A stretch of 6,316 nucleotides of DNA from an uncultured Flavobacteriia bacterium (GTDB taxonomy: Bacteria; Bacteroidota; Bacteroidia; Flavobacteriales; Flavobacteriaceae): assembly GCA_946482495.1 (NCBI GenBank), contig CAMLRV010000141.1, forward strand, positions 1 through 6,316, in the 5' to 3' direction. The notes under the pieces were generated by a model, which saw only the letters and a list, made by a program, of their open reading frames with translations, had not been told where the DNA came from and ran no database searches. Positions 1 to 6,303 of the stretch are shown here, in pieces. The translations under genes were made by a program, and so were the position numbers. Within the stretch, counting starts at the first letter, position 1. Each line of letters starts with the position of its first letter.

Positions 1-11
1 ACAATTGCAGC

Positions 12-1484
12 ATGAAAGCACACACTTCTAAAATTATTGGTGAAGGATTAACTTATGATGACGTCCTTTTAATCCCAAATTATTCTGAAATTCTTCCTAG
101 AGAAGTTTCAATTCAATCAAAATTTAGCAAAAACATTACTTTAAACACACCAATTGTTTCCGCAGCAATGGACACAGTTACAGAAAGCGCTATGGCAATT
201 GCTATGGCTCAAGAAGGTGGAATTGGTGTGTTACACAAAAATATGTCTATTAAAAAACAAGCTGCTGAAGTTCGCAAAGTGAAACGTGCTGAAAGCGGAA
301 TGATTATAGACCCAGTAACTTTACCCTTACATGCAAATGTTGGTGATGCGAAACATGCTATGCATAAATATGGTATTGGAGGAATTCCAGTTGTTGATGA
401 AAACGATATTTTAAAAGGAATTGTTACTAATAGAGATTTACGTTTCGAAAAAAATAGCGAAAGAGCAATTACAGAAGTCATGACTTCACAAAATTTAGTA
501 ACTGCTCCAGAAGGAACTACACTTTTACAAGCTGAAGAAATTTTACAAGGCAACAAAATTGAAAAATTACCAGTAGTTAATTCAGAAAACAAATTAGTTG
601 GATTAATTACTTTTAGAGATATTACTAAACTAACGCAGAAACCAAATGCAAACAAAGACAAATTTGGTCGTTTACGTGTTGCTGCTGCTTTAGGCGTAAC
701 TGGTGATGTTTTAGAAAGAGCTGAAGCGTTAGTAAATGCTGGAGTAGATGCTGTGATTATTGATACCGCTCACGGACATACGAAAGGTGTGGTGGATGTA
801 TTAAAACAAGTAAAAAGCAAATTCCCAGGAATTGATGTAGTAGTTGGAAACATTGCTACTCCAGAAGCCGCTTTATATTTAGCAGAAAATGGTGCTGATG
901 CTGTAAAAGTTGGTATCGGACCTGGCTCAATTTGTACGACTCGTGTAGTTGCTGGTGTTGGTTTCCCTCAATTTTCTGCTGTTTTAGAAGTAGCTGCAGC
1001 TTTACAAGGAACTGGAATTCCTGTAATTGCAGATGGTGGAGTTCGTTATACTGGAGACATCCCGAAAGCATTAGCTGCTGGAGCCTCAAGCGTAATGTTA
1101 GGTTCAATGTTAGCCGGAACAAAAGAATCACCAGGTGAAACTATCATTTTCGAAGGAAGAAAATTCAAATCATACAGAGGAATGGGTTCTGTTGAAGCCA
1201 TGAAAGAAGGTTCAAAAGACAGATATTTCCAAGATGTAGAAGACGATGTTAAAAAATTAGTTCCAGAAGGAATTGTTGGTCGTGTTCCTTACAAAGGAGA
1301 ATTAAACGAAAGTATGCAACAATTTATTGGCGGACTTAGAGCCGGAATGGGCTATTGTGGTGCTGCAACCATTGAAATCCTTCAAGCATCTAGTCGTTTT
1401 GTACGTTTAACTTCTAGCGGAATTAGCGAAAGTCACCCTCACAATGTGACTATTACAAAAGAAGCTCCGAATTACTCAAGATAG
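12..1484 (+). CDS. guaB: IMP dehydrogenase (inosine-5'-monophosphate dehydrogenase)
   Basis: This enzyme oxidises IMP to XMP with NAD+, the committed step towards GMP, in the cytoplasm. The 490-residue protein has the usual bacterial length and is complete. An N-terminal barrel segment carries [11 protein letters not shown] (12-22). Two CBS domains follow (about 97-152 and 156-212), the usual site of nucleotide control, inserted into the TIM barrel. The catalytic loop [10 protein letters not shown] (301-310) holds the nucleophile Cys308. The mobile flap contains Arg404-Tyr405 in DRYFQ, the pair known in the family for activating water, and GMGYCGA (445-451) is a conserved C-terminal motif. 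The ATG at 12 gives the normal N-terminus. Only 11 bases lie upstream, so the promoter is outside the window and no Shine-Dalgarno is visible. The gene converges on the CAP-domain gene across a shared terminator. Nothing in it looks degenerate, and identification is secure. Confidence 0.98.
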   Translation: MKAHTSKIIGEGLTYDDVLLIPNYSEILPREVSIQSKFSKNITLNTPIVSAAMDTVTESAMAIAMAQEGGIGVLHKNMSIKKQAAEVRKVKRAESGMIIDPVTLPLHANVGDAKHAMHKYGIGGIPVVDENDILKGIVTNRDLRFEKNSERAITEVMTSQNLVTAPEGTTLLQAEEILQGNKIEKLPVVNSENKLVGLITFRDITKLTQKPNANKDKFGRLRVAAALGVTGDVLERAEALVNAGVDAVIIDTAHGHTKGVVDVLKQVKSKFPGIDVVVGNIATPEAALYLAENGADAVKVGIGPGSICTTRVVAGVGFPQFSAVLEVAAALQGTGIPVIADGGVRYTGDIPKALAAGASSVMLGSMLAGTKESPGETIIFEGRKFKSYRGMGSVEAMKEGSKDRYFQDVEDDVKKLVPEGIVGRVPYKGELNESMQQFIGGLRAGMGYCGAATIEILQASSRFVRLTSSGISESHPHNVTITKEAPNYSR

Positions 1485-1515
1485 TTTACCGTCTCAGTAT
1501 TGAGTTTACAGATAA

Positions 1516-1551
1516 AAAAAATCCATTCCGACATATCGGAATGGATTTTTT
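1516..1551. terminator. bidirectional intrinsic terminator between guaB and the CAP gene
   Basis: A perfect 16-bp inverted repeat (arms 1516-1531 and 1536-1551) encloses a 4-base loop. The stem has a GC-containing core (TCCATTCC/GGAATGGA) with six A:T pairs at its base. On the plus strand it ends in T6-A-T7 and on the minus strand in a run of eight T, so it can stop transcripts from both converging genes. Its right end overlaps the stop codon of the CAP gene (1550-1552). A nearly identical hairpin occurs at 2083-2118. Confidence 0.9.
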
Positions 1552-2035
1552 ATTTTTTACCAAAAACTTGAACGACGTAGATTTTAGTTTTAGATTTATT
1601 TAATGCGAATCCAAAACCCGTGTAGTTGTAGTCACTATTCTTAATATTCTTAAAATGACTTGGAGATTTTACCCAAAGTGATTTCATCTTTTCAGCCAAA
1701 ACATCATTATCAATTGTTTTCATTGAAACAGTAGTAAAAAGTAAATTTTCTGCAACTTTACTGTATTCGTTCTTGCTAAAAAATTTTATTCTATCAAAAA
1801 GTTCTTTTGTTTTAGGATTTTCTTTTTGAACATGATCTAAAACTTCTTTATTTGCCATATATTCCGCCTGATTTGTGGCGGCCTTATCTAACTTTGCATC
1901 TCGAGTTAATACAACACATTTATTCTCCACACGAACATCATTAATTTCATCAAACAATTTCGAATCAATTATTTTGACATCAATATTTTGCTGAAAACTT
2001 AACAAAAACAACAATAAAATTCCAACACTTTTCAT
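1550..2035 (-). CDS. small exported CAP/SCP-domain protein (YkwD-like)
   Basis: This 161-residue protein is almost entirely one CAP (SCP/PR-1-like) domain behind an N-terminal hydrophobic signal sequence (about residues 1-16). There is no lipobox cysteine, so it is probably released to the periplasm or beyond. Visible CAP hallmarks are the first helix LFDEINDVRVENK (27-39), LDKAATNQAEYMA (49-61) ending in the conserved His68, AENL (95-98) with Glu96, WVKSPSHFKNI (121-131) with His127, and the closing strands YTGFGFA and YVVQVFG. His68, Glu96 and His127 match three of the four pocket residues of the family. The second Glu is not obvious. The biochemical role of bacterial CAP proteins is mostly unknown, so none is assigned. 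There is no T9SS sorting domain. The gene follows the cysteine-rich secreted gene but is separated from it by a hairpin, and I see no TAnnTTTG box in the 45 bases before its start. The ATG at 2035 is chosen because it begins the signal sequence directly. Confidence 0.85.
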   Translation of the reverse strand: MKSVGILLLFLLSFQQNIDVKIIDSKLFDEINDVRVENKCVVLTRDAKLDKAATNQAEYMANKEVLDHVQKENPKTKELFDRIKFFSKNEYSKVAENLLFTTVSMKTIDNDVLAEKMKSLWVKSPSHFKNIKNSDYNYTGFGFALNKSKTKIYVVQVFGKK

Positions 2036-2082
2036 CTTTATCTTTTTTATAATAACGTGAAATTTGGTATTTTATTTTATAA

Positions 2083-2118
2083 AAAAAATCCATTCCAACA
2101 TAGCGGAATGGATTTTTT
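2083..2118 (-). terminator. hairpin terminator downstream of the cysteine-rich T9SS gene
   Basis: A 14-bp inverted repeat (arms 2083-2096 and 2105-2118) with an 8-base loop is followed on the minus strand by eight T. It lies 17 bases past the stop of the gene at 2136-3287 and 47 bases before the start of the CAP gene. It is a near copy of the hairpin at 1516-1551, but two substitutions have opened the top of the stem. It may terminate less completely and let some transcripts read into the CAP gene; that part is inference. Confidence 0.8.
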
Positions 2119-2135
2119 ATACTTATAAGTCAGTT

Positions 2136-3287
2136 TTACTCTTTAATTAGTTTTTTCGTTTCGTAAAAAACACCATTTGCATTTGTTACTTGAATTTTTA
2201 CAAAATACAATCCAGCTTGCAAAGAATTATCAATAGTTAGAGAAATTTCATTTTCTCCAAAAACTAAACCAGATTTACTAATTGTTTTAATCAGTTTTCC
2301 TTGACTATCAATTAATAACATTTCTACGTCTGATGCATCTTTTAAATAAATGATTGAATGAATTACATTGGAAAAAGGGTTCGGATATGTTTTTAAAGAT
2401 ACAAACTGATTCGGATTGTCTTCTAATCCTAAAACATTACAAACACTTGGTGAACCCGTGCAACTATATCCTGCTTGAACAAAACATGTTGAATTACAAC
2501 CATCTCCATTTATTGTATTCGCATCATCGCATTGTTCGCCAGATTCAACATTTCCGTTTCCACAAATAATTCCTTCCAACAAACAGCTTAAATTACAACC
2601 ATCTCCATTAATATTGTTCCCGTCATCACATTGCTCACCAGCATTAACAACTCCGTTTCCACATATTCCATTTTCAAGCAAACAATACATGTTACAACCG
2701 TCACCGTTTATAGAATTTCCATCATCACATTGTTCTCCAGAATTTATAATTCCATTTCCACAAAGAGGATTTTCAAACATACAGTTATTAGCACAACCAT
2801 CACCATTTATCATATTCCCATCATCACATTGCTCACCTGTTTCAATTACACCATTTCCACAAATTGAAGCAATATCTCTATTAGTAATTGATGCAGTTTC
2901 AAGATTCAAATCTAAATCTAAAAATTTTAAAAACCTTTTAGTAGAGCCAAAACCATTCAATGTTGAGCTAGCTTGAAGTTTATTATTATATCTTATAATT
3001 GTTGGTACTGCTTTTACATTATAAAGCTGAGCAATTTTACTTCCTTCTTCTGAACTAATGTCAACAATTGCAACATTGAATTTTTCCTTTGTTTTTTGTT
3101 GTAAATCAATATTCTCAGAAATCAATTTTTCCATTTGCTCGCAATATGGACAATTTGGTCTATAAAAAATCAAAACCGTTTCGGTCAATTTTATATCATT
3201 GTTTTCAAAGTTCTTTAAAAAATCATTTTGTGCAAATAATCCAGATACTGAAAACAACAACATGATTAAGGAGGTAATTTTTTTCAT
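2136..3287 (-). CDS. secreted thioredoxin-like / DUF4215 Cys-repeat protein with T9SS sorting domain
   Basis: The 383-residue protein has four visible parts. Residues 1-20 are a signal peptide ending in LFAQ. Residues about 25-125 are a thioredoxin-like domain with a CPYC redox pair (Cys46, Cys49) and a probable cis-Pro95 in AVPT. Residues 143 to about 285 hold four repeats of the DUF4215 / Myxococcus cysteine-rich type, opening CGNG and containing GEQCDDGN and NGDGC. Each has four cysteines spaced C-x10-C-x10-C-x3-C with an exact 33-residue period, and an extra cysteine pair (276, 283) follows. From about residue 297 there is a type A T9SS C-terminal sorting domain, with YPNPF (301-305), AGLYFVKI and a Lys-rich end. 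It is therefore expected to cross the inner membrane by Sec and the outer membrane by T9SS, and then be cell-surface attached or released. Its partner and function are unknown. It could be a surface disulfide oxidoreductase or an adhesin. A weak -7-like box (TACTTTTA, minus strand, 3318-3325) lies upstream. It stands between purB and the CAP gene, each gene having its own terminator. Confidence 0.9.
   Translation of the reverse strand: MKKITSLIMLLFSVSGLFAQNDFLKNFENNDIKLTETVLIFYRPNCPYCEQMEKLISENIDLQQKTKEKFNVAIVDISSEEGSKIAQLYNVKAVPTIIRYNNKLQASSTLNGFGSTKRFLKFLDLDLNLETASITNRDIASICGNGVIETGEQCDDGNMINGDGCANNCMFENPLCGNGIINSGEQCDDGNSINGDGCNMYCLLENGICGNGVVNAGEQCDDGNNINGDGCNLSCLLEGIICGNGNVESGEQCDDANTINGDGCNSTCFVQAGYSCTGSPSVCNVLGLEDNPNQFVSLKTYPNPFSNVIHSIIYLKDASDVEMLLIDSQGKLIKTISKSGLVFGENEISLTIDNSLQAGLYFVKIQVTNANGVFYETKKLIKE
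2466..2861 (-). repeat. four tandem 99-base repeats encoding the cysteine-rich units
   Basis: On the minus strand four in-frame 99-base units (2861-2763, 2762-2664, 2663-2565, 2564-2466) encode residues 143-274. Each unit begins at the Cys codon of CGNG. The units are clearly related at the DNA level but have diverged at many synonymous positions, which suggests old rather than recent duplication. The fourth unit has Ala256 where the others have Gly (CDDAN instead of CDDGN) and a changed tail leading into AGYSC. Confidence 0.9.
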
Positions 3288-3364
3288 AACTTATTGATTT
3301 TGTTTATTTTGAATTTGTAAAAGTATAAGAATTTTCTTTAATACAGAAATTTAAAACTTATTAT

Positions 3365-3396
3365 AAAAAAATCCTTCTATTAATTTAGCAGGATTT
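3365..3396 (-). terminator. intrinsic terminator of purB
   Basis: Read on the minus strand, AAATCCT and AGGATTT pair (3390-3396 with 3369-3375). Inside them CTA/TAG can extend the stem past one G-A mismatch around an AATTAA loop. A run of seven T follows (3371-3365). It lies about 30 bases past the purB stop, where a terminator is expected. The stem is short and AT-rich, so its strength is uncertain. Confidence 0.6.
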
Positions 3397-3426
3397 AAAT
3401 TGTTTACTAAAAACTGATTCCTGAAA

Positions 3427-4770
3427 TTATATACCAAGATAATTACTTGGCGTAATCACTTTTAATTCAGCTTTAATAGCTTCTGAAACATTCAACGTTT
3501 CAATAAACGCATGAATTGATTCTTTATTAATTACAGTATTTGTTCTTGTCAAATCTTTTAAGGCTTCGTATGGGTTTGGATAGGCTTCTCTACGCAAAAT
3601 TGTTTGAATGGCTTCTGCTACAACCGCCCAGTTTTTTTCTAAATCTTCTGCGAATTTAGCTTCGTTTAATAATAATTTATTTAAACCTTTCAACGTCGCT
3701 TCAAAAGCAATAATTGTATGCCCCATCGGCACCCCAATATTTCGTAAAACTGTGCTATCTGTTAAGTCACGTTGTAAACGAGAAATAGGTAATTTCGCTG
3801 ATAAATGCTCAAAAATAGCATTTGCAATTCCTAAATTTCCTTCTGAATTTTCAAAATCAATTGGATTGACTTTATGTGGCATTGCCGAAGAACCGATTTC
3901 ACCAGCTTTAATTTTTTGTTTGAAATAGTCCATAGAAACGTATGTCCAAACATCTCTATCTAAATCAATTAAAATTGTATTAATACGTTTCAACGCATCA
4001 AAAAATGCTGCAAAATGATCGTAATGTTCGATTTGAGTTGTTGGATACGAATGACGTAATCCTAACGTTTCTTCTACGAATTTCGTACCGAAAGCTTTCC
4101 AATCACTGTTTGGATAAGCCACTTTATGTGCGTTATAATTTCCTGTAGCTCCACCAAATTTAGCTGCAAAAGGCACATTAAATAACAAACGCATTTGTTC
4201 TTCAATACGTTCTACGAAAACTAAAATTTCTTTTCCTAAACGTGTAGGCGATGCTGGTTGACCGTGGGTACGAGCCAATAATGGCACATCAGCCCATTCT
4301 CTCGATAATTCTTTTAATTTTTGAACTATTGAAATTAAACTTGGCAAATACACGTTTTCAAATGCTTCTTTTGTTGAAAGTGGAATTGCCGTGTTATTGA
4401 TATCTTGAGACGTTAATCCGAAGTGGATAAATTCTTTAAATTCATGTAATCCGAATTCATCAAATTTCTTTTTGATAAAATACTCAACCGCCTTAACATC
4501 GTGGTTTGTGGTTTTCTCCGTTTCCTTAATCCAAAGTGCATCTTCTGTTGAAAAATTTTCATAGATGGCTCTTAATTTTCCGAAAAGATTTTTGTCAACT
4601 CCTTGTAATTGTGGCACATTGAATTCGCACATGGAAATAAAATATTCTACCTCAACTAAAACTCTATATTTAATTAGAGCTTCTTCTGAAAAATAAGTTG
4701 ATAACGATTTTGTTTTACTTCTGTAACGTCCGTCAATTGGCGATACGGCATTTAATTCGGTAAGTTGCAT
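3427..4770 (-). CDS. purB: adenylosuccinate lyase
   Basis: This enzyme of the fumarase/aspartase superfamily acts twice in cytoplasmic purine synthesis, releasing fumarate from SAICAR to give AICAR and from adenylosuccinate to give AMP. The 447-residue protein is complete and of the longer E. coli type (about 456 residues), aligning from the N-terminal AVSPIDGRYR (8-17) to the C-terminal ITPSNYLG. Key motifs are TTNHDVKAVEY (87-97), TSQDINNTA (120-128), ARTHGQPASPT with catalytic His169 (166-176), and the superfamily signature GSSAMPHKVNP (293-303), whose flexible loop carries the catalytic serine (294/295). The ATG at 4770 gives the expected N-terminus. No Shine-Dalgarno is apparent, which is common in this phylum. 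A TAAATTTG -7 box lies upstream at 4796-4803. The gene runs in the same direction as the hydroxylase and sirtuin genes. With guaB in the same window, both branches from IMP are represented. Confidence 0.98.
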   Translation of the reverse strand: MQLTELNAVSPIDGRYRSKTKSLSTYFSEEALIKYRVLVEVEYFISMCEFNVPQLQGVDKNLFGKLRAIYENFSTEDALWIKETEKTTNHDVKAVEYFIKKKFDEFGLHEFKEFIHFGLTSQDINNTAIPLSTKEAFENVYLPSLISIVQKLKELSREWADVPLLARTHGQPASPTRLGKEILVFVERIEEQMRLLFNVPFAAKFGGATGNYNAHKVAYPNSDWKAFGTKFVEETLGLRHSYPTTQIEHYDHFAAFFDALKRINTILIDLDRDVWTYVSMDYFKQKIKAGEIGSSAMPHKVNPIDFENSEGNLGIANAIFEHLSAKLPISRLQRDLTDSTVLRNIGVPMGHTIIAFEATLKGLNKLLLNEAKFAEDLEKNWAVVAEAIQTILRREAYPNPYEALKDLTRTNTVINKESIHAFIETLNVSEAIKAELKVITPSNYLGI

Positions 4771-4795
4771 ATTGTTGTGTTGTTTTTTAAAAGTG

Positions 4796-4803
4796 CAAAT
4801 TTA
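4796..4803 (-). promoter_or_regulatory. candidate purB promoter -7 box (TAnnTTTG)
   Basis: The minus strand reads TAAATTTG followed by C, an exact match to the Bacteroidota housekeeping -7 consensus TAnnTTTG, and it ends 25 bases before the purB ATG. No TTG or TTTG -33 element is visible at the usual 17-21 base spacing, because tandem heptamers and an AT-rich stretch occupy that place. In AT-rich DNA a single box is modest evidence. Confidence 0.45.
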
Positions 4804-4821
4804 GTAATTAGTGATTAGTTA
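4801..4821. repeat. three tandem TTAGTnA heptamers upstream of purB
   Basis: The segment reads TTAGTAA, TTAGTGA, TTAGTTA in direct succession, and another TTAGTTT occurs a few bases later. It overlaps the outer edge of the candidate purB -7 box and fills most of the gap between the purB promoter and the hydroxylase stop codon (4829). It may be a slippage-prone simple repeat or a regulator-binding array. I have no evidence for either. Confidence 0.6.
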
Positions 4822-4828
4822 TCCCTAA

Positions 4829-5542
4829 TTAGTTTGGAGTTTTTTTATTATCAATATAAGTTTTGAAAATTTTGTCCCAAAAAGTAAAATAAAAACCAAA
4901 ATTAGTATCCAAATTCAAATGATGCTGATTGTGAAAATTAGTTGTTGATATCCATTTTGTCAAAAAATTATTTGTCCAAAATTTCGGAAAAACATCTCTT
5001 TTCATGTGACCTAAAATGCCATAGGTCAAATTTAAAATCAGGTAAATTACAACACTATAAAAGTTAAAGTTCATACTCCAAATAGTAAAAAGCCACAAAC
5101 ATCCAAACCCAACTACTTCAATCGGATGTAAAACATACAAACTATAAACATTGGTATCAATATGCGAATGATGTTTTTCATGAATCACAAATAACCAATC
5201 AATTTTATGAATGAAATAATGAAAAACAAACATCAATAAATCCATTATAAAGGTTATCAAAAACAAATCAATAAAAATGGAAAGAAAAGAAATCCTATAA
5301 GTAAATTTTATAAAATCAAAATAGAAAAGTTTATAACCTAAAAATGTAATTAGAGTATTAAATAATAACGTATACAAAACCCATTTTACGTCTTTTTTAA
5401 ACAATACTGTATTCTTTGCTTCAATTATTTTTCCAACTAAAACCGACAAAACAATCAGGCTTAAGTTTTCGAATAAAAACAACACAAATAAGTTAATTTC
5501 ACCAACCTGATTCAATTTTAAAAACCAATTTTGAATATCCAT
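4829..5542 (-). CDS. membrane fatty acid hydroxylase / sterol desaturase family protein
   Basis: The 237-residue integral membrane protein has the histidine-box pattern of the di-iron fatty acid hydroxylase superfamily: HYFIH (108-112), HEKHHSH (121-127) and HNQHH (204-208), the last followed by the family-typical NFGFYFTFWDKIFKTYI. His139 and His179 are further candidate ligands. Hydrophobic stretches at about 16-40, 54-76, 84-111 and 142-172 are likely membrane segments, placing the His boxes on the cytoplasmic side. Family members use O2 and an electron donor to hydroxylate or desaturate lipids. The substrate here cannot be told; fatty acyl, sphingolipid-like or other membrane lipids are possible, and sterols are unlikely in this kind of bacterium. 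Its ATG lies one base after the sirtuin stop codon, so translation is probably coupled and the two form an operon. purB follows 58 bases downstream with its own candidate promoter. Confidence 0.88.
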   Translation of the reverse strand: MDIQNWFLKLNQVGEINLFVLFLFENLSLIVLSVLVGKIIEAKNTVLFKKDVKWVLYTLLFNTLITFLGYKLFYFDFIKFTYRISFLSIFIDLFLITFIMDLLMFVFHYFIHKIDWLFVIHEKHHSHIDTNVYSLYVLHPIEVVGFGCLWLFTIWSMNFNFYSVVIYLILNLTYGILGHMKRDVFPKFWTNNFLTKWISTTNFHNQHHLNLDTNFGFYFTFWDKIFKTYIDNKKTPN

Positions 5543-5543
5543 A

Positions 5544-6221
5544 TTATAATTTTTCTTTCAAAATTTTCATTCCTTCACTCGCACTCATTTGCAAAACTTC
5601 TAACGGATTCGCTAAACCGTAAATGGTTGCCGGATTTGTATCGATGTAATAAACCGGAACATGAGATTTTGCATAATGCATCAAACTCGCGGCTGGATAT
5701 ACTTGCAAAGACGTTCCGATAATAAGAACTACATCCGCCATTTCCATAAGAGGAATGGCTACATCAATCGCAGGAACTTGTTCGTTAAACCAAACAATAT
5801 CTGGTCGTAATTGTTCTCCTTTTTCATTTACATCACCCAAATGAATATCGGTTTCCCAGAAAATACTTTCTGTTGGAGAAAACTCACCTCGAACTTTAAC
5901 CAATTCGCCGTGCAAATGCAAAATATTAGAACTTCCAGCACGTTCATGTAAATTATCTACGTTTTGAGTAATAATATGCACATTAAAATCATGCTCTAAT
6001 TCGGCTAAAATTTCATGACCTTTATTTGGTTTTACTTCTTTTAGTTGCGCACGGCGTTTGTTATAAAAATCCAACACCAAAGCTGGATTATTTTTCCAAC
6101 CTTCTGGCGAGGCTACTTCCATAATATCATGATTTTCCCAAAGTCCGTTCGAATCTCTAAAAGTCGAAATTCCGCTTTCGGCACTCATTCCAGCACCAGT
6201 TAGTACAACTATTTTTTTCAT
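5544..6221 (-). CDS. cobB: Sir2-family NAD-dependent protein deacylase (CobB-like), cysteine-free
   Basis: Sirtuins remove acyl groups from lysines using NAD+, giving nicotinamide and O-acyl-ADP-ribose. The NAD-binding motifs are intact: GAGMSAESGISTFRD (9-23), TQNVDNLHERAG (85-96) and GTSLQVYPA (169-177). The catalytic base is His104 in LHGE. Tyr53 and Arg56 in FYNKRR match the Tyr-x-x-Arg of class III sirtuins (SIRT5, CobB), which binds acidic acyl groups, so desuccinylase or demalonylase activity is a reasonable inference. The unusual point is that the whole 225-residue protein contains no cysteine. The two CxxC pairs that normally bind structural zinc after the catalytic His are missing, replaced by a segment (about 107-140) leading into LRPDIVWFNE. 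It is shorter than E. coli CobB at the N-terminus, typical of short bacterial sirtuins. It is the first gene of a probable two-gene operon with the membrane hydroxylase. The ATG at 6221 directly precedes the Rossmann strand, and no convincing promoter box is seen upstream. Confidence 0.93.
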   Translation of the reverse strand: MKKIVVLTGAGMSAESGISTFRDSNGLWENHDIMEVASPEGWKNNPALVLDFYNKRRAQLKEVKPNKGHEILAELEHDFNVHIITQNVDNLHERAGSSNILHLHGELVKVRGEFSPTESIFWETDIHLGDVNEKGEQLRPDIVWFNEQVPAIDVAIPLMEMADVVLIIGTSLQVYPAASLMHYAKSHVPVYYIDTNPATIYGLANPLEVLQMSASEGMKILKEKL

Positions 6222-6255
6222 ATTTTATTTTGAAGCTATTCCTGCTATTCGTTAC

Positions 6256-6303
6256 AATCTTTAATTCATTCCTTCGACAAGCTCCGTCAAGAATTAAAGG
6301 ATT
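6256..6303. repeat. bulged inverted repeat upstream of the sirtuin gene (REP-like)
   Basis: Arms 6256-6267 and 6291-6303 pair over 12 bp with one bulged G (6299). Inside, TT-GAC (6273-6278, C6275 bulged) pairs with GTCAA (6286-6290) around a 7-base loop. No T-run follows on either strand, so it is a poor intrinsic terminator. The core CCTTCGACAAGCTC resembles short dispersed intergenic palindromes I recall from Bacteroidota and other genomes, but that cannot be checked here. It could also be a 5' leader structure of the sirtuin transcript. Confidence 0.5.

Larger units (their letters stand above)
1512..2120. repeat. pair of near-identical 42-base hairpin repeats flanking the CAP gene
   Basis: The segments 1512-1553 and 2079-2120 are direct repeats identical at 40 of 42 positions. 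The differences are G1530 versus A2097 and T1536 versus G2103. Both fall in the upper stem, so the left copy pairs through 16 bp while the right copy pairs through only 14 bp and has an 8-base loop. The interval entered here spans both copies and the CAP gene between them. They may be dispersed terminator sequences of one family, or a trace of duplication or cassette insertion. The sequence alone does not decide. Confidence 0.85.

Noticed and set aside
209..661. Minus-strand open frame of 150 codons inside guaB.
   Set aside because: It lies wholly within a highly conserved guaB coding region and has no recognisable domain.
1484..1509. Two GTTTAC direct repeats around a CTCA-GTAT-TGAG mini-hairpin just after the guaB stop.
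   Set aside because: The stem is only four base pairs and the repeats six bases; this is within chance, and the strong terminator immediately downstream explains the region.
2466..2861. Regularly spaced repeats that could suggest a CRISPR array.
   Set aside because: The repeats are in-frame protein-coding units with no unrelated spacers and diverge as coding sequence does.
2614..2976. Plus-strand open frames of up to 120 codons opposite the cysteine-repeat region.
   Set aside because: They are repeat-driven shadows of the minus-strand gene, which has clear domains; their translations are low-complexity copies rich in SSHCSP-type strings.
3267..3276. Plus-strand TAAGGAGGTA looks like a strong Shine-Dalgarno sequence.
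   Set aside because: It lies inside the minus-strand signal-peptide codons of the cysteine-rich gene (encoding Thr-Ser-Leu), and no plausible plus-strand gene starts after it.
3608..3928. Plus-strand open frame of 106 codons inside purB.
   Set aside because: It is opposite a conserved catalytic region of purB and shows no independent coding features.
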